Positions 23,916-32,000 of a stretch of DNA of 64,000 nucleotides are shown here, piece after piece. The DNA is from an uncultured Lachnospiraceae bacterium (lineage in GTDB: Bacteria; Bacillota; Clostridia; Lachnospirales; Lachnospiraceae), in contig USGU01000002.1 of NCBI GenBank assembly GCA_900554415.1, positions 1 through 64,000 on the forward strand. The letters run 5' to 3'. The translations under genes and the position numbers were made by a program. How positions within the stretch are numbered: position 1 is the first letter of the stretch; the number at the start of each line of letters is the position of its first letter. A model generated the notes under the pieces. That model did no database searches. It was not told the DNA's origin and worked only from the letters and a program-made list of their open reading frames with translations.

Positions 23916-25664
23916 TTACTCACCTCCATTCTCGTCGAAATCCCCGCCGCCCTGAGTCTGGGATTCGTATACTTCTCTGTAAATTTCGTTTGTTTCTAAC
24001 AATTCTTCATGGGTTCCAAATCCATTGATTCTTCCCTCGTCCATCACAATAATCCGGTCAGCTCCCTGCACACTGGAAACACGTTGTGCAATAATCAGTT
24101 TGGTTGTATTTGGAATTTCTTCCGCAAATGCTTTTCTGATTTTTGCATCTGTAGCTGTATCTACCGCACTGGTGCTGTCATCCAGAATCAGGATTTTCGG
24201 TTTCTTCAAGAGTGCCCTTGCAATACAAAGTCTCTGCTTCTGTCCACCGGAAACATTGTTACCGCCCTGCTCAATATAGGTTTCATATTTCTTCGGGAAT
24301 CTCTGGATAAATTCATCCGCACATGCCAGTCTGCAGGCACGCTCGCATTCTTCCTCTGTTGCATCTTTATTTCCCCAACGAAGGTTGTCAAGGATAGTTC
24401 CTGAGAATAATACATTGTTCTGCAGCACCACGGCCACCTGATTTCTCAGTGTCTCCATATCATATTCCTTTACATTTTTTCCGCCCACAAGGATTTCTCC
24501 TGCGGTCACATCATAAAGTCTGCTGATCAGATTGACCAGACTGGTCTTGGCACTACCTGTTCCACCGATAATTCCAATGGTTTCTCCCGAATGGATTTCC
24601 AGATTAATGTCCTTCAGTACCGGTTCCTGTGAATCTTTTTTATAAGCAAAATCTACATTCTTAAACGCAATGCTTCCATCTTCTACTTCATATACCGGAT
24701 TCTCCGGGTTGGACAAATCACTGGTTTCATTCAGAATCTCGGCAATACGCTTAGCTCCCGCTGTACTCATGGATACCATAACAAATACCATAGATACCAT
24801 CATCAGATTCATCAGGATATTCATGCAATAAGTAAGCAGACTCATCATCTCCCCTGTTGTAAGGGAATCTGCCACAATCATCTTCGCACCAAGCCAGCTA
24901 ATCAACAAGATACATGTATAAACCGTAAGCTGCATAACCGGTGCATTGTAAATAATATTATTCTCTGCTTTCAGGAAAATACGGTAAATATTTTCACTGG
25001 TCTTTCTAAACTTCGTTGTCTCTTCTTCCTCACGGACATAGGCCTTTACCACACGGATAGCGGATACATTTTCCTGCACTGACGCATTCATGTCATCGTA
25101 TTTCGGAAATGCCTGACGGAAATATTTGGTTGCATTTGTCATAATAAAGAACAAAATCACACCTAAAATAATAACTGCAACCAGATAAATGCTTGCCAGT
25201 CTTGCATTAATGTAAAATGCCATTGCCATGGCGCAAATCATACTGAACGGTGCACGCACAAACATACGAAGTAACATCTGATATGCCTGCTGTACGTTAT
25301 TGACATCGGTTGTAAGACGGGTTACCAGTCCTGCGGTACTGTATTTATCAATATTGGAAAATGAAAATGTCTGAATATTGTTAAACATGGTCTCACGCAG
25401 ATTTCTCGCAAATCCAGTAGATGCCTTTGCTCCATAACGGCCGCCTGCAAGTCCTGCAAAAAGCCCGATGACAGCAAATACAATCATGAATCCTCCTACT
25501 TTAAATATGTACTGCATATCGCCCGCATTAACACCTTTATCAATAATGGATGCCATCAGAAATGGGATAATCATTTCCATCATTACTTCCAGCACCATAA
25601 AAAGTGGTGTTGCAATGGATGCAGCTTTAAATTCTTTGATTTCTTTCGCAAGTGTACGAATCAT
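23916..25664 (-). CDS. ABC exporter half-transporter, first subunit (degenerate site)
   Basis: This protein of about 582 residues has an exporter membrane domain (about 15-320) and an ATPase domain. Walker A is GGTGSAKTSLVN and the signature is VSGGQKQRLCIARA. Walker B reads ILILDDSTSAVD with Asp where the catalytic Glu normally stands, and the switch residue is Gln in IIAQRVSS instead of His. Both changes mark the degenerate site of heterodimeric exporters. The ATG at 25664 overlaps the MarR stop codon (ATGA), so the regulator and both subunits form one operon. The longer frame from 25709 lies inside the MarR gene and is rejected as a start. Confidence 0.9.
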   Translation of the reverse strand: MIRTLAKEIKEFKAASIATPLFMVLEVMMEMIIPFLMASIIDKGVNAGDMQYIFKVGGFMIVFAVIGLFAGLAGGRYGAKASTGFARNLRETMFNNIQTFSFSNIDKYSTAGLVTRLTTDVNNVQQAYQMLLRMFVRAPFSMICAMAMAFYINARLASIYLVAVIILGVILFFIMTNATKYFRQAFPKYDDMNASVQENVSAIRVVKAYVREEEETTKFRKTSENIYRIFLKAENNIIYNAPVMQLTVYTCILLISWLGAKMIVADSLTTGEMMSLLTYCMNILMNLMMVSMVFVMVSMSTAGAKRIAEILNETSDLSNPENPVYEVEDGSIAFKNVDFAYKKDSQEPVLKDINLEIHSGETIGIIGGTGSAKTSLVNLISRLYDVTAGEILVGGKNVKEYDMETLRNQVAVVLQNNVLFSGTILDNLRWGNKDATEEECERACRLACADEFIQRFPKKYETYIEQGGNNVSGGQKQRLCIARALLKKPKILILDDSTSAVDTATDAKIRKAFAEEIPNTTKLIIAQRVSSVQGADRIIVMDEGRINGFGTHEELLETNEIYREVYESQTQGGGDFDENGGE

Positions 25665-26146
25665 TCTGTTTTCTCCTTCCCTTGTTGTCTCTCCTGCTGC
25701 TGTTTGCACAGATTTTTCTCTATCTTCTCAATCACCTCGAAAAAGGTGCGTAACTCTTCATCGGATATTCCTTCCAAGGTACGCTCATCCAGTTCTTTTC
25801 CTATCTTCCGCATACTGTTATGCAGTTCGATTCCCTGCTCGGTCAACACAACCTTCTTAAGCCGCGCATCACTTTCCACTGCATCTCTGCGGATATAGCC
25901 TTTCTTCTCCATAAGCTGAATGGTATTTGTGACCGTCGAACGCCCGATGGAAAATCGTTTTTCGATATCCCTCTGGAAAATGTCTCTGTCTCTGTTCTCA
26001 TATAAATAGCGGATAATCCAGCCATTTGTCACGCTGACCTCATCAATCCCCAGCATCCGCACATGCGTTGTGATATTCCGGTTCATCATGTGATTCAGTC
26101 TGTGAATGGCAGGCCCTACTCTCTGTCCTTTCCTTTTTCCATCCAT
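25661..26146 (-). CDS. MarR-family regulator of the exporter
   Basis: This 161-residue winged-helix protein has the MarR plan: an N-terminal dimer helix, a recognition region IFQRDIEKRFSIGRSTVTNT, the wing motif EKKGYIRRDAVESDARLKKVVLT with DxR (written here in parts: EKKGYIRRDAVESD, ARLKKVVLT), and C-terminal dimer helices. It is the first gene of the operon, and MarR proteins next to exporters usually repress them until a ligand binds. A double palindrome sits between its promoter and start codon and is the likely operator. The ribosome site GGGGAAAG is moderate. Confidence 0.88.
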   Translation of the reverse strand: MDGKRKGQRVGPAIHRLNHMMNRNITTHVRMLGIDEVSVTNGWIIRYLYENRDRDIFQRDIEKRFSIGRSTVTNTIQLMEKKGYIRRDAVESDARLKKVVLTEQGIELHNSMRKIGKELDERTLEGISDEELRTFFEVIEKIEKNLCKQQQERQQGKEKTE

Positions 26147-26183
26147 CTGCTTTCCCCATATTCTTTCTGATATTGTTCATCTC

Positions 26184-26222
26184 TGAACAGTTCGTTCTCG
26201 AATTGTTCGATTTCGAACTGTT
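26184..26222 (-). promoter_or_regulatory. probable MarR operator, two overlapping palindromes
   Basis: The sequence holds GTTCG-N4-CGAA at about 26190-26202 and GTTCG-ATTT-CGAAC at 26205-26218, framed by the outer pair CAGTTCG/CGAACTG (26188-26194 with 26214-26220). The two units are 15 bp apart. It lies just downstream of the -10 box, where a bound repressor would block transcription. Confidence 0.65.
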
Positions 26223-26236
26223 TGACGCCAAACATT

Positions 26237-26264
26237 ATTTTACACGTTTCTTTCCAATTGTCAA
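26237..26264 (-). promoter_or_regulatory. promoter of the MarR-ABC operon
   Basis: On the minus strand a perfect TTGACA (26259-26264) and TAAAAT (26237-26242) are 16 bp apart, directly ahead of the palindromic operator. Confidence 0.75.
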
Positions 26265-26345
26265 GAATAAAAAATTCCTTTAAACTTTCTTTACCATACG
26301 CCCGCCTAAAACAGCTTTACGAAGCCTCTTACCATATGCCTGACA

Positions 26346-26395
26346 TTAAAAAATGGAGAAAAGTGATTTCCAAAGATGCTCACTACTCTCCATTT
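26346..26395 (-). terminator. terminator of the AIM24-like gene
   Basis: On the minus strand AAATGGAGA and TCTCCATTT close a long hairpin with an inner AGTGA/TCACT stem, followed by TTTTTT. It serves the tatD-rsmA-AIM24 direction. Confidence 0.8.
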
Positions 26396-26443
26396 CATCG
26401 TTTTATATTTTTGTTATCTGATATTTTCGCCACTTAATGCTTC

Positions 26444-27124
26444 TTAATTTCCGGATGGCATATAAGGTCTGAGTGCCCCTGCCACGCTGCTGATTGGCAT
26501 GGTCTGAAGCCATACATGTCCCGGACCGGTAATGACCGTATTAAATAATCCTTCTCCGCCAAATACCATGTTCTTAAGTCCCGGAACGGTCTGGATATCC
26601 ATCTTACAAGTTGAATCCATAGCCGCCAGATAACCGGAATCAATAACAATCTGCTGTCCTGGCTGTAAATCATATTCCACAACGTGACCGTCAAACTCAG
26701 CAAATACCGTTCCCATTCCAGACACTTTCTGAAGGATAAATCCTTCTCCACCAAATAAGCCGGAAGCAATCTTCTTCTGGAAAAATACCGACAAATTCAC
26801 ACCAGCTTCTGCCGCCAGAAACGCTTTCTTCTGGAAAATGTATTCCCTACCCGGCTCTACCTGAAATGCACGAATCGAACCTGGAAAGCTTGATGCGAAT
26901 GCAATCATTCCATGACCGCCTTTTGCACGGTAAGTATTCTGGAACATCGCTTCTCCCGAAAACATACGTCCAAATGCCTTGCCAAGTCCTCCGTTCGTGG
27001 TCGTATTCATCTCCATATTCGGAGACATCCATGCCATCGAGCCTCTCTCTGTAACCATCATTTCTTCTGCTTCCAATTGGCATACAACAACTGGAAGTGT
27101 GTCACCTTTAATCTGATACTCCAT
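26444..27124 (-). CDS. AIM24/TIGR00266 family protein
   Basis: This 226-residue, all-beta, glycine-rich protein belongs to the TIGR00266 (DUF124/AIM24) family. Marks are the early PVVVCQLEAEEMMVTERGSMAWM, split here as PVVVCQLEAEE and MMVTERGSMAWM, then SFPGSIRAFQVEPG, FGGEGFILQKVSG, GQQIVIDSGYLAAM and MVFGGEGLFNTVITGPG. The family forms a tryptophan-attenuation-protein-like fold, and its role in bacteria is unknown. GAAGGA lies before the ATG. It is the last gene of a probable run tatD-rsmA-AIM24, 18 bp after rsmA, and has its own terminator. Confidence 0.85.
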   Translation of the reverse strand: MEYQIKGDTLPVVVCQLEAEEMMVTERGSMAWMSPNMEMNTTTNGGLGKAFGRMFSGEAMFQNTYRAKGGHGMIAFASSFPGSIRAFQVEPGREYIFQKKAFLAAEAGVNLSVFFQKKIASGLFGGEGFILQKVSGMGTVFAEFDGHVVEYDLQPGQQIVIDSGYLAAMDSTCKMDIQTVPGLKNMVFGGEGLFNTVITGPGHVWLQTMPISSVAGALRPYMPSGN

Positions 27125-27142
27125 AATGTTCCTTCTCCATTC

Positions 27143-28012
27143 CTACATGTCTGTAAAACTGTTTGCCAGTTTTGCAAATTCTTCCAGAGTCAGTGCCTCA
27201 CCGCGGACACTCGCGCCCTTTCCTAAACTTGCAATGGCAGTTTCAATTTCTTCTTTTGAAAACTGGAGTTCCGGACTGTTCTTCAGTCCGTTCGCCAGAG
27301 TCTTCCTTCTCTGATTAAACGAAGCACGAATAAGCTGAAACATAAGCTTCTCATCTTTCACCCGAACCGGCATCTCTTTATGTCTGGTCAGACGAATGAC
27401 CGCTGAACCCACGGATGGCCGCGGCATAAAGCAGTTTGGCGGTACATTTGCCACAATATATGGCTCCGCATAATACTGGACTGCCAGCGACAATGCTCCA
27501 TAATCCTTCGTTCCCGGTCCCACCTGCATACGGTCGGCCACTTCTTTCTGCACCATAACCGTAATGCTTTCCAATGGCACATGCTTCTCGAATAATCCCA
27601 TAATGATTGGTGTGGTAATATAATACGGCAGGTTTGCAACTACCTTGATTGGTTTGCCCTGATTCTTTTCTTCTGCAAGTGCTGCGATATCTACTTTTAA
27701 AATATCCTCATTAATGACGGATACATTTTCAAACCCCTGTAAGGTATCTTCCAGAATCGGAATCAGATTCTTGTCAATCTCCACTGCAACCACTTCCCGT
27801 GCCGCACAGGCGAGATACTGTGTCATTGTACCGATTCCCGGTCCGATTTCCAGTACAAAATCGTCCTTTGTAATCCCTGCTGCCGAAATAATCTTATCCA
27901 GCACATGGGTATCAATCAAAAAGTTTTGTCCGAATTTCTTCTGAAAATTAAAATGATATTTCTGTAATACTTCTATTGTATTCTGTGGATTTCCTAATGT
28001 TGGTTCTTTCAC
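27143..28012 (-). CDS. rsmA: 16S rRNA dimethyladenosine transferase
   Basis: RsmA (KsgA) dimethylates two adjacent adenosines near the 3' end of 16S rRNA during small-subunit assembly. The 289-residue protein shows FGQNFLID, motif I VLEIGPGIGTMTQYLA, motif NLPYYITTPII and the C-terminal RASFNQRRKTLAN. The start is most likely GTG at 28012: GGGAGGAAC lies about 7 bp before it, while the in-frame ATG at 28027 overlaps that site and has none of its own. The RNase M5 gene that often precedes rsmA is absent here; tatD lies 74 bp upstream. Confidence 0.95.
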   Translation of the reverse strand: MKEPTLGNPQNTIEVLQKYHFNFQKKFGQNFLIDTHVLDKIISAAGITKDDFVLEIGPGIGTMTQYLACAAREVVAVEIDKNLIPILEDTLQGFENVSVINEDILKVDIAALAEEKNQGKPIKVVANLPYYITTPIIMGLFEKHVPLESITVMVQKEVADRMQVGPGTKDYGALSLAVQYYAEPYIVANVPPNCFMPRPSVGSAVIRLTRHKEMPVRVKDEKLMFQLIRASFNQRRKTLANGLKNSPELQFSKEEIETAIASLGKGASVRGEALTLEEFAKLANSFTDM

Positions 28013-28086
28013 AGAGGTTCCTCCCATTCTTTACTGATACTTTTATAATAATGACTGCGGATTGCTTCTGGCCTCCGCATTCGGCA

Positions 28087-28851
28087 TCATGCTAAATGAT
28101 ACATCTTCTTTGCATTTGCTTCTGTCACCGCAATCACTTCTTCGACTGTCATTTCTTTTATTTCCGCCAGCTTTTCTGCAACATACCGGATGTAAGATGA
28201 CTGATTTCGTTTTCCCCTGAAAGGCTCCGGTGCCAGATACGGGCAATCTGTTTCCAGAACAATCCGCTCTAACGGAATCGCTACTGCCACTTCTTTTAAT
28301 TTCTTTGCATTCTTAAATGTAAGCACTCCGCCAATTCCGATATAGAAGCCCATCTTCACATATTCTTCTGCCTGCTCTCTGGAATAAGAATAACAGTGAA
28401 TCACACCTTCTAATCCCTGCGCATGTGCTTTCATAATCTTCATGGTATCTGCTGCCGCTTCTCTGCTGTGTATAATAATGGGAAGGCGGTGCTGTCTTGC
28501 AAGCTCCAATTGTCTCACAAACCACTTTTTCTGCAGCTCATGGGATTCGTTATCCCAATAATAGTCCAGACCGATTTCACCCACTGCAACTACTCTATCA
28601 TTATCCAGCAAGGCTTCCATTTCTGCAAATGTTTCTTCATTCAATGCACCTACTTCGTCCGGATGGACACCAACTGCGGCATAGACATAAGGATATTTTC
28701 CTGCAAGTTCCACACATTTCTCACACGACTCCAGTGTAGAGCTGACATTTACAATCGTTGTCACTCCCAAATCCGGCATGGAAGAAAGCAATTCTTCTCT
28801 GTCGGAGTCAAATTGTGCGTCATCATAGTGTGCATGTGTGTCAAATATCAT
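28087..28851 (-). CDS. TatD-family metal-dependent hydrolase
   Basis: This 254-residue TIM-barrel protein has metal-binding FDTHAHYDD at the start, GEIGLDYYWDN, the His of IIIHSREA, VIHCYS, and the Asp of VLETDCPYLAPEPFRGK. TatD proteins act as 3'-5' exonucleases or deoxyribonucleases on damaged DNA and can also act on D-aminoacyl-tRNA; the exact activity here is not decided by sequence. It lies upstream of rsmA, the usual Firmicutes order, with AAGGA before the ATG. Confidence 0.92.
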   Translation of the reverse strand: MIFDTHAHYDDAQFDSDREELLSSMPDLGVTTIVNVSSTLESCEKCVELAGKYPYVYAAVGVHPDEVGALNEETFAEMEALLDNDRVVAVGEIGLDYYWDNESHELQKKWFVRQLELARQHRLPIIIHSREAAADTMKIMKAHAQGLEGVIHCYSYSREQAEEYVKMGFYIGIGGVLTFKNAKKLKEVAVAIPLERIVLETDCPYLAPEPFRGKRNQSSYIRYVAEKLAEIKEMTVEEVIAVTEANAKKMYHLA

Positions 28852-28927
28852 GGTATCCGTTCCTTCCCTGATTCATCATTTACTGACAGTATAACATAAA
28901 TGTTCCCCTTACGGATAGTCATATTAT

Positions 28928-28972
28928 GTAAAAAGAAATGCCAGGCCCCGGAATTTCTTCTGTTGCCTGACA
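28928..28972 (-). terminator. terminator of the LRR-FIVAR surface protein gene
   Basis: On the minus strand TGTCAGGC pairs with GCCTGGCA, followed by TTTCTTTTT. It lies 44 bp past the stop codon at 29016. Confidence 0.75.
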
Positions 28973-29015
28973 TATTCTTTCTCATTTTACTTCATATTAT
29001 TTTCGGGTTTACGCC

Positions 29016-32000
29016 TTATTTCTTTGCATTTGGAACCCATACTCCGTTTTCATCAACTAAGTATTTTCCACCGTCAACCCATTCATTTCTTGCCATTTTG
29101 CCATCTTCTTTTAGATAATAATTTCCTGACCATTCATTGTGTGCCATTGCTCCATTCGCTCCAAGATAATACCACTCTTCACCAAGTTTCAACCAGCCTG
29201 TCTGATAAGCTCCATCTGCTCCTACATGGTAAACTCCTACCCAGCTATTAGTTGCCATTTTACCATCTTTGTCCAGATAATAATCTCCTACCCACGCATC
29301 TGTTAACATGGCTCCGCTTTCATTAAAATAATAGTAATCACCATCAATTAATGTCCAGCCCATTGCCATTGCACCACCTGTATAGAAATGATATCTCACA
29401 TCTCCGAGAGTGAGCCAGTCATTTTCAATAAGTAATCCAGGATTTTCAAATTCAGGATTACCATAATACCAAATATTGTCTACTTTAATCCACCCTGTCT
29501 GTACTACTCCATCTATTCCAAGATAATACCAGCCTTCAGTAAGCTTCAGCCACCCCTTTTGGTAAGCTCCATCTGCTCCTGTGTAATAAACACCTACCCA
29601 TACATTACTTACCATTTTACCATCTTCTCCAAGATAATAGTCGCCTATCCACTGGTTTGTAACCATTGCTCCATCTGATGTAAAGTAATAGTCTGTTCCA
29701 TCAACTACCTGCCAGCCCGTTACCATATATCCCGCTGCATTAAAATAGTACCGTTCTCCATCAATGAACTTCCATACACTGCTTGGATAACTTCCATCCG
29801 GATTTTTGTACCACCAGCCTATTGCATCTTTTTTCCAACCTCTATCTTTTACCGGTTCAATGAGCGTAAATACGACCGTATGATTGCTGTCTAGTGGTTG
29901 CCCGTTGATGGTATCTATAATTCCGCGGTCTGGAACTGCCGGGTCCTGGATAACAGAAAATTCTACGGTCTCGTCCGTATACCATTCTTGTCCTTCTGCC
30001 AGAGATACTATCATTGTTGTATCGGTATCCCATGCAGTTACTTCATATTCAATCACACCCTTCTCATCAGATACCAGCTCTGACGGGTCACCGTTTGCCA
30101 CTTTGAACCGCACGTTGCTTAACGCATTTCCTTCACTGTCTTTTACCAGTGCACGGAAAGTGAGAATATCACAGGTATCAACGCCTCTCTGGGTGATGAT
30201 AAATTTCGCAGAAGCTTCTGCTGCTGGAACTCCGTTGATTGTTTCGATAACCGGTGTTCCGTCTTCTGTACCTACATGTACTTTGATTCTTTCCGGTGTT
30301 CCAATGTAAACAGAACCTTCCGGAAGATAGAACTCATAATCTCCTCCATCATAAGAACCTAATTTCCATTCCAGTACTCCGTTCTTTGTAAACATATTGT
30401 TCTCTACATAATATTTACAATCATATCGGATGAATTTTGTATTTGCTGGAGCACTGACTCCATCCTGAAGCTGGACCGGTATGATAAGTGTACGCATACC
30501 GATTACTTCTCTTAGTGCATTCTGCGCATCACTTAAGCTCTGAACCGCTGCATCTACTTCTGCCTGAGTTGCATCGGAATCTTCCACCAGCTTTTCTGCA
30601 TTTGCAATTGCATTTTGCAGTGCATTGTAACTGTTAATTGTATAATTACCTTTTGTGATAGCTTTTACTTCTGCAAGCTTTGCCTCAAGTGCAGTCTTAT
30701 CCGCTTCGCTCTGCACTTCTTTCAAAACAAACTTCACTTCTTTGTTTCCGTTGAGTGCTTCACCATCGATTCCCGTAATCAATACATCTGCACTGCTTGA
30801 CTGAATGGTAAATTCGTGCTGTTCCGGAGTCACTACATATTCTTTTCCATCCAGAACAATACTATCTCCCTGCAGCGATACGATAATCTTCTGTCTTCCA
30901 TAATCTGCAGTGCTGATTGCGTATTCAACAACACCGGAATTGCCGTACCAGGGAGACTTGTAACCATCTATTAATGCGGTAAACGGAATCCGTTCTGTCA
31001 CTTTGTTTCCGGCTTCATCCACAATCTGAATACGGATATTATACTTATCGCAGACTGCCGGTTTATCTGCCTTTACCAGATTCTCGCGGGCTGTTTTCAG
31101 GTTTGCCGCAGCTTCATCTACCTGTTCCTGCGTAGCCTCTGCATCATTATAAACAGTCTGGGCTGCTTCCAGTGCATCCGCAAAGAGTTTAAATGATTCT
31201 GCTGTATAGTCATCTGCCTTATTAATATAAGACTGTGCGAAGAATATCTGGTCATCCAGCTCTTTCTTATTGACTTCTGCCGGTGTGGAATCACTGGATT
31301 TCTTAAGTACAAACTGGATTTCGTCTGCTTCCGCAAGTGCGGTTCCGTCAATCTCAGTGATTTTCGCGCCACTTATATAGTCGCCGCCGTTTTTGTATGT
31401 ATGAACGATACTGCATATCCAGACTTTACCATCTCCGGCATCCTGATTTGCTTTCAGTTTCACAGTAAATGTTCTGTTTACTTCGTACATTCCGATGGTA
31501 CGTTCAATAACACCGTCTTTACTTGTAACTTCATAAGAAGAACTGTCAGTATCTTCCACGGTAAATTTCACACCATTTACCGGATTGCCATCTTCATCCA
31601 CTACTTTTGCACGGAAGGTCTTCTCATCGGAAAGCACTTTTGAAGGTGTCGGTGGATTCGGAATATCTTCTCCTTCTTTTCTCAGCACATAAGTAAGTTT
31701 TGTGCCCTCTACGAATGGCTGTCCGTCCAGAGTTGCAATACTTGCCGCTAACATTTTATTTGTTACTGTGAAATAATGTACATCATTTGTTACATAAGTA
31801 TTATCTGCCAGTTTGACAGATACTGTTTTTCCGTATTGTGTTGGTCCGTATGTCGGATAGGTAATTACACCATTTACATCCGAAACAACCTGAATATCAG
31901 AATCTTCTTTATCACCAATCCATGCCTTAAAGCTTACCCCTGCAATTGGCTTTCCGTCTGTTCCCACGACTCTTGCACGGAATCTTCCGCTCTGGCATCC

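Noticed and set aside
25664..25709. Longer start of the first ABC subunit
   Set aside because: It would lie wholly inside the MarR gene; the ATGA overlap at 25661-25664 with AAGGAG is the better start.
28013..28086. RNase M5 gene between tatD and rsmA
   Set aside because: The gap is only 74 bp and has no reading frame of the right kind.
28043..28246. 67-codon minus-strand frame overlapping the end of tatD
   Set aside because: It is another frame of the tatD 3' end with many Lys/Asn codons; no family match and no ribosome site.
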